Below, in pieces: positions 15,690 through 24,755 of a stretch of DNA of 32,937 nucleotides. The translations under genes were made by a program, and so were the position numbers. Under the pieces are notes generated by a model that was not told the DNA's origin, ran no database searches, and was given only the letters and a program-made list of their open reading frames with translations. The first letter of the stretch is position 1. Each line of letters opens with the position of its first letter. The DNA is from an uncultured Clostridium sp. (GTDB lineage: Bacteria; Bacillota; Clostridia; TANB77; CAG-508), in assembly GCA_947574235.1 (NCBI GenBank), contig CANPIU010000018.1, forward strand, positions 1 through 32,937, given 5' to 3'.

Positions 15690-17129
15690 ATGAGTGAAAA
15701 CAAAGAATTTGTAAAAGATATTACCAATATCGACGAAAATTTTGCACAATGGTATACAGATATCGTATTAAAGGCAGAATTAGCTGATTATACAGCAATT
15801 AAGGGGTTTATCTCTATTCGACCATATGGGTATGCTATTTGGGAAAATATTCAAAATTATGCAGACAAAAGATTTAAAGAACATGGAGTAAAAAATGTTT
15901 CAATGCCAGTTTTAATTCCAGAAAGTCTACTAGAAAAAGAAGAAGAACACGTAGAAGGATTTGCACCAGAAGTAGCTTGGGTTACGATTGGTGGAGGAGA
16001 AAAGTTAGAAGAAAGACTTTGTGTTAGACCAACTTCTGAAACAATATTTTCAACCATGTATTCAAAATGGTTAAACTCTTGGAGAGACCTACCATTTTTA
16101 TACAATCAATGGTGTAGTGTATTAAGATGGGAAAAAGAAACCAGACCATTTTTACGTTCAAGAGAATTCTTATGGCAAGAAGGTCACACAATTCATGAAA
16201 CACCAGAAGATGCAAAGCAATTTACTTTGGATATGCTAGAAGTATATGCTGACGTTATTGAAAACTTATTGGCTATTCCAGTATTAAAAGGACAAAAAAC
16301 GAAAAAGGAACAATTTGCGGGAGCAGAAGCAACTTATACTGTAGAAACCTTAATGCATGACGGAAGAGCATTGCAAGGAGGAACTTCACACTATTTTGGA
16401 CAAAACTTTACCAAACCATTTGAAGTAAAATTTCAAAACAAAAATGGAGAACAAGAATATGCTTATCAAACTTCTTGGGGCATTAGTACCAGACTAATTG
16501 GAGCAGTTATCATGGCACATGGAGATAACAGAGGCTTAAAATTGCCACCATATGCTGCACCAATTCAAGTTGTAATTGTTCCAATTGCACAAGAAAAAGG
16601 AAATGTTTTAGAAGAAGCCAAAAAAATAGAAGAAACCTTAAAAGGAAAATTCAGAGTAGAATTAGATGACAGAGACAACTACACAGTAGGATATAAATTT
16701 AACAATTGGGAAATGAAAGGTGTGCCAGTTAGAATTGAAATGGGACCAAAAGAAATCGAAAGAGGAGAAGTGCTTGTAACAAGACGTGATACCTTAGAAA
16801 AAATGCCAGTTAAAATAAAGGAATTAGAAGAAGTCCTAGAAAAATTATTGAAGGATATTCATGAGACTATGTTTAATGATTGTAAAAAAAGGATGGAAGA
16901 AAAGACAACGGTAGCAAAAACAATGGAAGAGTTAGAAAAAAATATGAACGAAAACCAAGGCTTTGTAAAAACCATGTGGTGTGGCTCACAAGACTGTGAA
17001 GATAAAGTAAAAGAAGTAACAGGAGCACCATCAAGATGCATTCCATTTGAGCAAGAACATATTAGTGATACTTGCGTATGTTGTGGAAAGAAAGCCGATA
17101 AAATGGTTGTATGGGGAAGACAATATTAG
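15690..17129 (+). CDS. proS: proline--tRNA ligase (short, archaeal/eukaryote-like type)
   Basis: Class II aminoacyl-tRNA synthetase that charges tRNA-Pro. The 479-aa length and lack of an INS editing domain place it in the archaeal/eukaryote-like class found in many Clostridia. Class II motifs are visible: RPYGYAIWENIQ and MPVLIPESLL (motif 1 region), VLRWEKETRPFLRSREFLWQEGHT (motif 2) and GISTRLIGAVIMAHGDNRGL (motif 3). A C-terminal cysteine module (CGSQDCED, CVCCGKKA) is consistent with zinc binding, and the chain ends in the characteristic WGRQY. SD AGGAGG lies before the ATG. No T-box leader fits in the 38-base gap, so regulation is probably through scpB transcription. Confidence 0.96.
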   Translation: MSENKEFVKDITNIDENFAQWYTDIVLKAELADYTAIKGFISIRPYGYAIWENIQNYADKRFKEHGVKNVSMPVLIPESLLEKEEEHVEGFAPEVAWVTIGGGEKLEERLCVRPTSETIFSTMYSKWLNSWRDLPFLYNQWCSVLRWEKETRPFLRSREFLWQEGHTIHETPEDAKQFTLDMLEVYADVIENLLAIPVLKGQKTKKEQFAGAEATYTVETLMHDGRALQGGTSHYFGQNFTKPFEVKFQNKNGEQEYAYQTSWGISTRLIGAVIMAHGDNRGLKLPPYAAPIQVVIVPIAQEKGNVLEEAKKIEETLKGKFRVELDDRDNYTVGYKFNNWEMKGVPVRIEMGPKEIERGEVLVTRRDTLEKMPVKIKELEEVLEKLLKDIHETMFNDCKKRMEEKTTVAKTMEELEKNMNENQGFVKTMWCGSQDCEDKVKEVTGAPSRCIPFEQEHISDTCVCCGKKADKMVVWGRQY

Positions 17130-17338
17130 TCTTCTCTTTTTTGCTGATTGGTAAGACCAACTAAATAGTCAAGAGAAGTATGATAAAAATTAGCTAATTT
17201 AATAAGACTATGAATATCAATGGTAATTTCTCCTGTTTCGTAGCGTGAATAGGTTTGTTGTGAACAACCTAAAAGCTTAGCAAGTTGAGTTTGTGTTAAA
17301 TCATTATCTTCTCTTAAATCACGAATTCGTAAATTCAT
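17126..17338 (-). CDS. XRE-family helix-turn-helix regulator
   Basis: 70-aa Cro/CI-type DNA-binding protein. The HTH is IRDLREDNDLTQTQLAKLLG followed by CSQQTYSRYETGEITIDIHSLIKLANFYHTSLDYLVGL, covering nearly the whole chain. SD GAGGTG is before the ATG. It overlaps the proS stop convergently and is divergent from the pilin/tail-collar gene. Inverted repeats in the shared upstream region suggest it represses both itself and that gene. Confidence 0.9.
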   Translation of the reverse strand: MNLRIRDLREDNDLTQTQLAKLLGCSQQTYSRYETGEITIDIHSLIKLANFYHTSLDYLVGLTNQQKRED

Positions 17339-17348
17339 TTTTTCACCT

Positions 17349-17410
17349 CGTAAAAATTATAAAATATTCGTAAAACGTGTATTGACTTTTACGCGTTTTA
17401 CGTGTAAAAT
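17349..17410. promoter_or_regulatory. divergent operator/promoter between XRE gene and pilin-collar gene
   Basis: Plus-strand promoter: -35 TTGACT (17382-17387), a 17-base spacer and -10 TAAAAT (17405-17410). CGTAAAACG (17369-17377) and its exact inverse CGTTTTACG (17394-17402) flank the -35, and TTTTAC-GT-GTAAAA (17396-17409) is a palindrome over the -10. A half site CGTAAAA is at 17349-17355, and TATAAT on the minus strand (17356-17361) may be the -10 of the XRE gene. The arrangement fits repression by the adjacent XRE protein (inference). Confidence 0.75.
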
Positions 17411-17444
17411 GAAAATAAAAATTGGAAGAAGAGGGAGAAATAAG

Positions 17445-18470
17445 ATGGAGAGAAGAAAAGGAATTACACTAATTGCTTTAGTAATTACAATTATAGTGCT
17501 TTTAATTGTAGCTGGCGTAACCATAGGGGTATTAAGCAGAGAAAATGGAATTTTGAATAAGGCAGATAAGGCTTTTGGAGAAAATGATAAGCAAACAGCA
17601 ACAGAAAAAATCAACTTAAAAATAACAAATGCACAAATAGAAAGCTATAGCAAAACACAGCAAATGCCAACTTTACAATTTCTAGCAGATAGTTTGTGCG
17701 AGGATGGAGAAATACAATATGTAGAATTAACTACTCAAAAAATAGCGAGCATAGAAAAAGCTACCTTGAAATCAATTACAGTAGGAGAAGCAAAATCTAT
17801 TTTTACAAAATTAAAGGAGTATCCCTATGAATTTGAAATAGATGAAAAATTAAGATTAGCTTCAATTAATGGCATAAAAGTAGCAACAGGTGAAGAAATA
17901 GCAAAGGAAGAAATAGAAGCCATAAAATTAGAAATTCAAGCTTTAAAAGATAGTAATCAAGAATTGAAAGATAAAGTAGAAAAATTAGAGCAACCTGTTG
18001 GAGCAGTTATTTCCTATATGGGTAATAATGCTCCAAATGGGTATCTAAAATGTGATGGGTCAATTTATAAAATAGCAGATTATTCAAAACTTGCTGAACA
18101 AATAAAAAATGAATTTGGAAGTTATAACTATTATGGTGGAAATGGAACAACTACTTTTGCTATACCAGATTTAAGAGGAGAGTTTTTGCGAGGAACAGGA
18201 AATAATGCTAGACAAAATCAAGGAAATGGTGCCAATGTTGGTCAACACCAAGATGCAACGGCAATACCAAATTTTAGATTTAATGTATCTGGTTTATTGG
18301 GATTTAATGATAATAAAGAGGGATGGGTTTCTAGTAATCCTGATTCTGTATCCTATCCTACTGTTCCAGGTATATATTTAGGAAGTTCTAAGACGATGAC
18401 TGAAAAAAGTGCCTCCAATTTTACAACAAGACCTACTAATACTTCAGTTTTATATTGTATTAAATTTTAA
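17445..18470 (+). CDS. prepilin-leader protein fused to a phage tail collar domain
   Basis: 341-aa chimera. Residues 1-35 are a type IV pilin-like leader (MERRKGITLIALVITIIVLL), that is, a short basic peptide, Gly before the cleavage point and a hydrophobic helix with no Glu at +5. Residues about 40-160 are a soluble region, about 160-185 a coiled coil (IKLEIQALKDSNQELKDKVE). From about 186 a phage tail collar domain (PF07484-like) reads GAVISYMGNNAPNGYLKCDG and FAIPDLRGEFLRGTGNNAR. The start ATG 17445 has SD GAGGGAG; an in-frame ATG at 17409 overlaps the promoter -10. A hairpin follows the stop. It may be a surface or pseudopilus adhesin; no phage structural genes are nearby. Confidence 0.85.
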   Translation: MERRKGITLIALVITIIVLLIVAGVTIGVLSRENGILNKADKAFGENDKQTATEKINLKITNAQIESYSKTQQMPTLQFLADSLCEDGEIQYVELTTQKIASIEKATLKSITVGEAKSIFTKLKEYPYEFEIDEKLRLASINGIKVATGEEIAKEEIEAIKLEIQALKDSNQELKDKVEKLEQPVGAVISYMGNNAPNGYLKCDGSIYKIADYSKLAEQIKNEFGSYNYYGGNGTTTFAIPDLRGEFLRGTGNNARQNQGNGANVGQHQDATAIPNFRFNVSGLLGFNDNKEGWVSSNPDSVSYPTVPGIYLGSSKTMTEKSASNFTTRPTNTSVLYCIKF

Positions 18471-18471
18471 A

Positions 18472-18516
18472 AATATCCCCATTGGTTCCGGGTTTAAATG
18501 GAGTAATGGGGATATT
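18472..18516 (+). terminator. 12-bp hairpin after the pilin-collar gene
   Basis: AATATCCCCATT (18472-18483) and AATGGGGATATT (18505-18516) are perfect complements around a 21-base loop. There is no strong T tract after it, so termination is likely but not certain. Confidence 0.7.
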
Positions 18517-18610
18517 ATAATTCACGAAAAAAACACAAAGAAAATATCAAGTGATAACAATAAAACGATATGATTTAGCATATTATTAAAAGAAGAGGTG
18601 TGCAGAAGCC

Positions 18611-19270
18611 GTGAAAACAAAAAAGAAAAAAACAAAAGACTTAACTAGAATAGAAGGATTAATTGACGATAATCAAACCTTAAAAACAGAGGAAGAAGCT
18701 TTTCAAAAATTAATGTTTATCTATTCTGTTGGAATAAAAGAATTGAAAACCAAAATAGAAATTTTAAAAGATGAATTTCAAATTTTTAACCATTATGAAC
18801 TAATTGACCATATAGATACTAGAATAAAAGAGCCCAAAAGTATTATGGATAAGATGAAAAAACGAGGAATTCATTTTACTTATCAAGATATGATTGAAAA
18901 CATTAATGATATAGCAGGAATTAGAATTGTGTGTCCCTTAAAAAAAGATATTTTTTTAATCAAAGATTTACTGGAAAAATTGCCAGGTGTTCGAGTAATC
19001 AAAGAAAAAGATTACATTACGCATCCAAAGAAAAGTGGCTATTCTAGTTATCATTTGATTGTAGAAGTGCCAGTAACTTTGTCTAAGCAAAATATCTATG
19101 TAAAGGTAGAAATTCAAATTCGAACGATTGCTATGGATTTTTGGTCTTCCTTAGAACATAAGATGAAATACAAACCAGAAGAAACCATTAGTAAGCAAGA
19201 GTCAAGAGAGTGGGTGAATTGTGCTAAGATTATTAATAAATTAGATAATAAAATGATGCTATTGAATTAA
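18611..19270 (+). CDS. small alarmone synthetase (RelQ/RelP-type GTP pyrophosphokinase)
   Basis: Single-domain RelA/SpoT homologue that makes (p)ppGpp from ATP and GTP/GDP. The 219-aa chain shows RIKEPKSIMDKMKKRG (substrate loop), NDIAGIRIVCP (with the catalytic Asp), HPKKSGYSSYHLIVEVP (the G-loop-like YRSxH equivalent) and VEIQIRTIAMDFWSSLEHKMKYK. No HD hydrolase or TGS/ACT domains are present, which excludes full-length Rel. It starts at GTG 18611 with AGAGGTG upstream. A REP-like hairpin directly follows the stop. Confidence 0.92.
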   Translation: MKTKKKKTKDLTRIEGLIDDNQTLKTEEEAFQKLMFIYSVGIKELKTKIEILKDEFQIFNHYELIDHIDTRIKEPKSIMDKMKKRGIHFTYQDMIENINDIAGIRIVCPLKKDIFLIKDLLEKLPGVRVIKEKDYITHPKKSGYSSYHLIVEVPVTLSKQNIYVKVEIQIRTIAMDFWSSLEHKMKYKPEETISKQESREWVNCAKIINKLDNKMMLLN

Positions 19271-19307
19271 AAATGTGCCATTGGGGACGTACCTCTTTGG
19301 CACATTT
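19271..19307. repeat. REP-like hairpin between alarmone synthetase and dnaG
   Basis: AAATGTGCCA (19271-19280) and TGGCACATTT (19298-19307) are perfect arms around a GGGGACGTACCTC core. It is closely related to the element at 2704-2734. It could end transcription of the preceding gene. Confidence 0.7.
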
Positions 19308-19365
19308 ATTAAATTTTGTTATGATTTTGAGTTGACGATAAAAAAGTAAAAAAATAGGAAACAAA

Positions 19366-19394
19366 GAAGGATTTATGTAAAATGCGTCGAATAA
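19366..19394 (+). promoter_or_regulatory. sigma-H-type promoter before dnaG-rpoD
   Basis: GAAGGATTT (19366-19374), an 11-base spacer and GTCGAATAA (19386-19394) match the Bacillus sigma-H consensus RnAGGAwWW-N11/12-RnnGAATww at every fixed position. In B. subtilis the dnaG-sigA operon also carries a sigma-H promoter. No good sigma-A promoter was found in the same gap. Confidence 0.65.
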
Positions 19395-19444
19395 TATAAC
19401 TATGTACATTAATTTGAAATATAGGGAAGGAAAGTGAGGAAAAG

Positions 19445-21223
19445 ATGCAACGATATAGTGATGAAATGATAGACGAAGTAAGACAAACCAATGATATTGT
19501 AGATATCATATCACAATATGTGCATTTGAAAAGAAGTGGTAGAAACTTCTTTGGTCTATGTCCATTTCATAACGAAAAATCGCCATCCTTTTCTGTATCA
19601 CCAGACAAGCAAATATTTCATTGTTTCGGTTGTGGTGTAGGGGGAAATGTATTTACTTTTTTAACAAAAATAGAAGGTATTAATTTTATAGAAGCCGTAC
19701 AAACTTTAGCAGAAAGAGCGAATATACAATTGCCAACCTTAGAAAATAGCGGAGATTCAGCCAAAGAACAATTAAAAAGCAAAGTCTATAAAGTAAATGA
19801 ATTCACTGCCAAGTATTATCATGAAAACTTATACAAACCAGAAGCCAAAATAGCACAAGAATATATTAAAAAAAGAAAACTAACCAATGAAACTTTACAA
19901 TCATTTCAAATTGGATTTTCAGGAAAGTTTGATGAACTATATCAGGAATTAAAAAAGCAAGGATTTGAAGAACCAGAAATTTTAGAATCGGGATTAGTCA
20001 ATAAAAATGATAAAGGACAATATATAGACAGATATCGAAACAGACTTATGTTTCCTATTTGTGATAGTAGAGGAAAAGTCATTGCTTTTGGAGGAAGAGT
20101 TTTAGACGATTCTAAACCCAAATACATTAATTCTCCTGAAAACGTTGTGTATAGTAAAGGACGAAACTTATTTGGCTTAAATGTTGCTAAAAAAGGAGAT
20201 ACAAAACAACTCTTAATTGTAGAAGGGTATATGGACGTTATATCTTTGCATCAAAGAGGTATCACAAATGTAGTAGCACCATTAGGGACAGCTTTAACCC
20301 AGCAACAAGGGTGGTTATTAAGAAAAAACTCAGAAAAAATCATATTAAGTTTTGACTCAGATGAAGCAGGTTTAATGGCTAAAATGAGGGCATTAGATAT
20401 TTTACAAAACATGGGGTGTGACTTGCGAATTTTACAAATGGAAGGTGCCAAAGACCCAGATGAATATATCATTAAATATGGAAATGCCAGATTTAATCAT
20501 TTAGTGGAAAAAGCACTTTCTGTGATTGAATTTAAAGTAAAAGTATTAAAACAAAATTTGAATTTGGAAGTAGTAAATGACAAAATAAAATTTTTAAATG
20601 AAATAGCCAAATTAATAGCAAAAGTAGATAATACGATAGAAAGAGAAGTTTATATCGAGAAAATTGCAAAGGAATATGACATATCCCAAGAAGCTATTTA
20701 TGCCGAAGTCAATAAGTTAGCGTATGTAGGAGCAAAAAGTGAGAAAATTTTAGAAAAGACAAAGCCAGTCATAAGTCATAAAAAGAAACAAGAGGAAATT
20801 TCAGAAACTATCCTTAAACGAGAAAATACAGTGATAGCGATTCTATTGACAGGAGATAACAATATTTTTCAAGTGATGAAACAAAACATACAGCTTGAAG
20901 ATTTTAAGGATACCATAAACCAAGAAATTGCTAAAAAACTGTATGAAGAATTCGAAAAAGGAAATAGTAATATAAATAGCATAATTGATACCTTAGGAGA
21001 AGAAGAGCAAAGTCATATTACAGAAATTATGGCAGATGATTATGAAATTGACGATTTAGAAAAAGCAATTGACGATATTATGCAAGGCTATGAGAGGGAC
21101 AAGCTAGATAGTCGCAAATTTGAGATAATAGAATTATTAAGGGGAAATTTGGAGGCTGACCAAAAAAGAGAATTAGAAAAGGAATTAAATGACATTATTC
21201 TTAGGTTAGCTAAAATTAAGTAA
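19445..21223 (+). CDS. dnaG: DNA primase
   Basis: Synthesises RNA primers at the replication fork. The 592-aa protein has the N-terminal zinc finger with ligands Cys39, His42, Cys60 and Cys63 ([15 protein letters not shown] and [10 protein letters not shown]), then the RNA polymerase basic domain ([20 protein letters not shown]). The TOPRIM core follows ([30 protein letters not shown]), and last a helical C-terminal DnaB-binding domain. SD GAAGGAAAG precedes the ATG. rpoD follows 29 bases later, the conserved macromolecular-synthesis arrangement without rpsU. Confidence 0.97.
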   Translation: MQRYSDEMIDEVRQTNDIVDIISQYVHLKRSGRNFFGLCPFHNEKSPSFSVSPDKQIFHCFGCGVGGNVFTFLTKIEGINFIEAVQTLAERANIQLPTLENSGDSAKEQLKSKVYKVNEFTAKYYHENLYKPEAKIAQEYIKKRKLTNETLQSFQIGFSGKFDELYQELKKQGFEEPEILESGLVNKNDKGQYIDRYRNRLMFPICDSRGKVIAFGGRVLDDSKPKYINSPENVVYSKGRNLFGLNVAKKGDTKQLLIVEGYMDVISLHQRGITNVVAPLGTALTQQQGWLLRKNSEKIILSFDSDEAGLMAKMRALDILQNMGCDLRILQMEGAKDPDEYIIKYGNARFNHLVEKALSVIEFKVKVLKQNLNLEVVNDKIKFLNEIAKLIAKVDNTIEREVYIEKIAKEYDISQEAIYAEVNKLAYVGAKSEKILEKTKPVISHKKKQEEISETILKRENTVIAILLTGDNNIFQVMKQNIQLEDFKDTINQEIAKKLYEEFEKGNSNINSIIDTLGEEEQSHITEIMADDYEIDDLEKAIDDIMQGYERDKLDSRKFEIIELLRGNLEADQKRELEKELNDIILRLAKIK

Positions 21224-21252
21224 TTACCTTGAAGGGGGAAGGAATAGAAAAA

Positions 21253-22611
21253 ATGGCAAAGAAAAAAGAAGAATTAGAAAAAGAAGAAAAGGGAAAGAAA
21301 ACAAAAAAAGTAGAAGAGGCCAAAAAGGAAACAAAGGAAAAGAAAAAAACAGAGGGGAAAAAAGAAGAAAAAGTTAAAAAAACAGAAAAGAAAGATAGTT
21401 CAAAAACGAAAAAAGCCACGAAACAAGAAAAGACAGAAAAAATAGAAGAAGCACGTAAAGTAGCTAAAAAGAAAATAGAGGATAAGACAGAAAAGGTAGA
21501 AGAAGCAGTTGTTGAGACAGCAGAAGAAGGAAAAATAAAAGAAGAAAAAGTAAATAGTATTTTGAAAAAAGCAAAAGAAAAAGGTCAAATAACTTATGGG
21601 GATTTAGCGAGTGAATTAGATGACGTAAACCCAGAACAAATTGACCAAGTTTTTGATGCCTTTGAAGCGTTAGGAGTAGACCTATTAACGGATGACTTAG
21701 AGGAAGAACCAGATATTGATGATTTAAAGGAAGTAGAAGAATTAAAATTAGATGAAATAACAGATACCAGTTACGAAGGAATTAATGTAGATGACCCTGT
21801 TAGGATGTATTTAAGAGAAATTGGAAGAATACAATTATTAAACTTTGAGCAAGAACTAGAATTAGCAAAACAAATATTAGAAGGCGATGAAGAAGCCAAA
21901 CAACGATTAGCAGAGTCAAATTTAAGATTAGTAGTTAGTATTGCGAAAAAATACGTTGGTAGAGGTATGTTATTTTTAGACTTAATACAAGAAGGAAACA
22001 TGGGGCTTATTAAAGCGGTTGAAAAATTTGACTATACCAAAGGTTTTAAATTTAGTACTTATGCTACTTGGTGGATAAGACAAGCAATTACTAGAGCCAT
22101 TGCAGACCAAGCAAGAACCATCAGGATACCAGTTCATATGGTAGAGACAATAAACAAATTAATTAGAACTTCAAGACATTTATTACAACAAATGGGAAGA
22201 GAACCAACCCCAGATGAAATTGCAGCAGAGATGGAAATACCAGTAGAAAAAGTAATGGAAATTCAAAAAATTGCACAAGACCCTGTCTCACTTGAAACTC
22301 CAATTGGAGAAGAAGATGATAGCCATTTAGGAGATTTTATTCAAGATGATGATAGTCCAGCACCACATGACTCAGCAGCCTATACTTTGTTAAAAGAACA
22401 ATTAGAAGACGTTATGAACACCCTAACGCCGAGAGAAGCTAAAGTCTTAAAATTAAGATTTGGTTTAGAAGATGGAAAAGCTAGAACGTTAGAAGAGGTT
22501 GGCCGTGAGTTTGAAGTAACTCGTGAGAGAATAAGACAGATTGAAGCAAAGGCTTTAAGAAAATTAAGGCATCCTAGTAGAAGTAAGAAGCTTAGAGATT
22601 ATATGGGCTAA
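21253..22611 (+). CDS. rpoD: RNA polymerase primary sigma factor (sigma-70/SigA)
   Basis: Housekeeping sigma factor. The 452-aa chain begins with about 100 residues of Lys/Glu-rich low-complexity sequence (an unusually charged N-terminal extension), then region 1.1-like helices ([18 protein letters not shown]) and region 1.2 ([16 protein letters not shown]). Region 2 reads [40 protein letters not shown], and region 4 has the [26 protein letters not shown] 21253 has AAGGAA about ten bases upstream; a TTG at 21229 is in frame but lies on the GGGGGAAGG. It follows dnaG and shares its sigma-H-like promoter. Confidence 0.97.
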   Translation: MAKKKEELEKEEKGKKTKKVEEAKKETKEKKKTEGKKEEKVKKTEKKDSSKTKKATKQEKTEKIEEARKVAKKKIEDKTEKVEEAVVETAEEGKIKEEKVNSILKKAKEKGQITYGDLASELDDVNPEQIDQVFDAFEALGVDLLTDDLEEEPDIDDLKEVEELKLDEITDTSYEGINVDDPVRMYLREIGRIQLLNFEQELELAKQILEGDEEAKQRLAESNLRLVVSIAKKYVGRGMLFLDLIQEGNMGLIKAVEKFDYTKGFKFSTYATWWIRQAITRAIADQARTIRIPVHMVETINKLIRTSRHLLQQMGREPTPDEIAAEMEIPVEKVMEIQKIAQDPVSLETPIGEEDDSHLGDFIQDDDSPAPHDSAAYTLLKEQLEDVMNTLTPREAKVLKLRFGLEDGKARTLEEVGREFEVTRERIRQIEAKALRKLRHPSRSKKLRDYMG

Positions 22612-22623
22612 GAGGAGAAAAAA

Positions 22624-23688
22624 ATGAAACAAATTATAAGTTTTTTAGAAAATACAACAACCGTACAAATAATAGACATATTAATAGCAGTAGGAATTAT
22701 TCTTCTTTTTAGAATTTTTAGTGGAACCTTTTCATATATCATTATTAAGATGTTTAAAATAAGAGAAAAAAAAGCAAAAAGCATTAAGGAAAGTGCCTTT
22801 TATAGTCCACTTAAAGTATTTTTCATTATATTAGGATTTTATTTGGCAGTCGTATTTTTAAAAGAGCCATTGGGGATAACGAGCGAAATTATGGTGCTAG
22901 CATACAAAGCTTTTATCATCATTAGCACGCTTGCTTTTGCTAAAGGACTAGCAGAAAGTTTTACCCCAAAATCTTCGTTATATAAAAAGATAAAAGAAAA
23001 GACAAGTCGAGACGTGGAAGATTCTATGTTCGATTTTGCCTTGAAAATTATTCGACTTGTTATTTATGTAATTGCAGGATTTATTATCATAACTGCTTTA
23101 GGAGTTAACCTAAATGGGCTAATTGCAGGGTTAGGAATTGGTGGTGTTATCTTCACGTTAGCAGCACAAGATACGGCTAAAAATCTATTTGCAGGAGTCG
23201 TTGTTTTCTTAGATAAGCCATTTATTGTGGGAGATTGGATACAAGTAGATACTTTTGAAGGAACCGTGGAGGATATTACGTTTCGAAGTACAAGAATTAG
23301 AACGTTTGAAAATTCAGTGGTAAATATTCCAAATGCTATCATTTCCAATGCTTCTATTATCAATTGGAGCAAAATGGAAAAAAGAAGATACCGTATGAAC
23401 TTATGTATTGAATTAGATACCCCATTAGAAAAATTAGAGAGATTTCAAGTAAGAGTAGAAGATATGTTACAAGCAAGAGAAGCGATTTATGATGATTCTA
23501 TTATCGTTAAATTTGATACGATTACAGATAATGGACTCAATGTGCTAATTTGTAGTTTCACCGATTCTGTAGATTACAATAGCTATATAGCCGAAAGAGA
23601 AGATATCAATTATAAGATTATGAAAATTTTAAGAGAAGAAAACATAGAATTAGCTTATGATACGAAAACAATTCAAATGAAAAAATGA
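22624..23688 (+). CDS. MscS-family mechanosensitive ion channel
   Basis: Small-conductance channel that releases solutes on hypo-osmotic shock. The 354-aa protein has four hydrophobic N-terminal segments and the pore helix GIGGVIFTLAAQDTAKNLFAG. The beta domain follows with VGDWIQVDTFEGTVEDITFR, STRIRTFENSVVNIPNAII, and a cytoplasmic alpha/beta C-terminus. It begins 12 bases after rpoD with AAGAGGAG, so it is likely read through from that operon, and a terminator follows. Confidence 0.93.
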   Translation: MKQIISFLENTTTVQIIDILIAVGIILLFRIFSGTFSYIIIKMFKIREKKAKSIKESAFYSPLKVFFIILGFYLAVVFLKEPLGITSEIMVLAYKAFIIISTLAFAKGLAESFTPKSSLYKKIKEKTSRDVEDSMFDFALKIIRLVIYVIAGFIIITALGVNLNGLIAGLGIGGVIFTLAAQDTAKNLFAGVVVFLDKPFIVGDWIQVDTFEGTVEDITFRSTRIRTFENSVVNIPNAIISNASIINWSKMEKRRYRMNLCIELDTPLEKLERFQVRVEDMLQAREAIYDDSIIVKFDTITDNGLNVLICSFTDSVDYNSYIAEREDINYKIMKILREENIELAYDTKTIQMKK

Positions 23689-23732
23689 GAAAAGAGGCAT
23701 ACAGTGTAAGGATACACATATGCCTTCTTTTC
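23689..23732. terminator. bidirectional terminator
   Basis: GAAAAGAGGCATA (23689-23701) pairs with TATGCCTTCTTTTC (23719-23732) with one bulge, and GTGTA/TACAC inside extends the stem. It lies between the convergent MscS gene and the 66-aa gene. Confidence 0.85.
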
Positions 23733-23733
23733 T

Positions 23734-23934
23734 TTAAGGGAGTTTCGATAACACCCAAAATATGAAATGATATCCTCCATATCCGAATAACACAATCCAG
23801 CAGCCAAAACAGATTATTAGGCAGACTGGAAATGCAATAGCAAATATCCGTTTCTTAGGATAGTAGTTCATTAATAATGCTAAAATGACACTTGCTATCC
23901 AAAGGAGGATACCGACAAGAAACAATGTATGCAT
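23734..23934 (-). CDS. 66-aa two-helix membrane protein of unknown function
   Basis: Small hydrophobic protein with one membrane segment at residues 3-23, a basic loop PKKR and a second segment at about 30-62 containing CFGCWIVLFGYGGYHF. SD AAAGGAGG lies seven bases before the ATG, and an extended -10 (TGC TATAAT, minus strand, 23979-23984) is upstream, so the gene is likely real. It contains the only in-frame CGG codon I found outside the two frameshift sites (Arg29). Function unknown. Confidence 0.75.
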   Translation of the reverse strand: MHTLFLVGILLWIASVILALLMNYYPKKRIFAIAFPVCLIICFGCWIVLFGYGGYHFIFWVLSKLP

Positions 23935-24068
23935 ATTGTTCCTCCTTTCACCACTTAAACCATGAGGTTACATAAACAATTATAGCACAAAAAAGTTAAC
24001 AAGAAAAGAACTTTTCACAAGAAAGACACAAAAAGAATTTATAATATTAAACGAAAGGAAGGATAAAT

Positions 24069-24746
24069 ATGCCAAATAATTGTATATTAGTCGTAGACGA
24101 TGAACAAAGGATGAGAAAACTCATCAAGGATTTCCTAAAAGCAAAAGGATATAGCATTTTAGAAGCAGAAGATGGAGAAAAAGCTTTAGAAATATTTGAA
24201 GAAAATAAAAATAAAATTACACTTATTTTGCTAGACGTTATGATGCCAAAACTAGATGGGTGGTCTGTACTTCGTCAAATAAGACAAACTTCAAAAGTAC
24301 CCATTATCATGCTAACAGCAAGAGGGGAAGAACAAGACGAATTATTTGGCTTTGAATTAGGGGTAGATGAATATATTGCGAAACCATTTAGCCCTAAAAT
24401 ATTAGTAGCAAGAGTAGAGGCTATCTTAAAGAGAACTACTAAAGATACCAGTGAAATTAAAGATTATGCTGGAATAGAAATAGACAAAGAGGGAAGAACG
24501 ATAAAAGTAGAGGGAAAACCAATTGAGCTTAGCTTAAGAGAATATGAACTTTTAATTTACTTAATTGAAAATGAAAATATAGCATTATCTAGAGATAAGA
24601 TATTAAATAATGTATGGAACTATGATTATTATGGCGACTCTAGAACGATTGATAGTCATATTAAGAAAATAAGGCATAAGCTAGGAAAAAGAGGAAAATA
24701 TATTAAGACTATGAGAGGAATTGGTTATAAGTTTGAAGTAAAATAG
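24069..24746 (+). CDS. OmpR/PhoB-family response regulator
   Basis: 225-aa transcription factor. The receiver domain has the acidic pocket (DDE at 10-12), phospho-acceptor Asp56 in LLLDVMMPKLDGW, switch Thr83 and Lys105 in AKPFSP. The C-terminal winged helix reads ELSLREYELLIYLIEN and SRTIDSHIKKIRHKLGKRG, with the final KTMRGIGYKFE typical of the family. SD AAAGGAAGG is before the ATG and a TATAAT is at 24040-24045. The cognate kinase starts nine bases after the stop. Confidence 0.95.
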   Translation: MPNNCILVVDDEQRMRKLIKDFLKAKGYSILEAEDGEKALEIFEENKNKITLILLDVMMPKLDGWSVLRQIRQTSKVPIIMLTARGEEQDELFGFELGVDEYIAKPFSPKILVARVEAILKRTTKDTSEIKDYAGIEIDKEGRTIKVEGKPIELSLREYELLIYLIENENIALSRDKILNNVWNYDYYGDSRTIDSHIKKIRHKLGKRGKYIKTMRGIGYKFEVK

Positions 24747-24755
24747 GAGGACTAG

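Noticed and set aside
17126..18516. Remnant prophage (XRE repressor plus tail collar protein)
   Set aside because: No integrase, capsid, portal, terminase or lysis genes; the collar domain is fused to a pilin leader and flanked by housekeeping genes. A degraded prophage cannot be fully excluded.
21216..21588. Minus-strand Phe/Ser-rich open frames opposite rpoD
   Set aside because: Artefact of the Lys/Glu-rich codons of the sigma factor N-terminus; no SD or promoter.
23848..23850. CGG as a fully unassigned codon
   Set aside because: The 66-aa gene uses CGG in frame within a basic loop (KKR) where Arg fits, so the codon is probably read, if rarely; a context-dependent effect is the safer claim.
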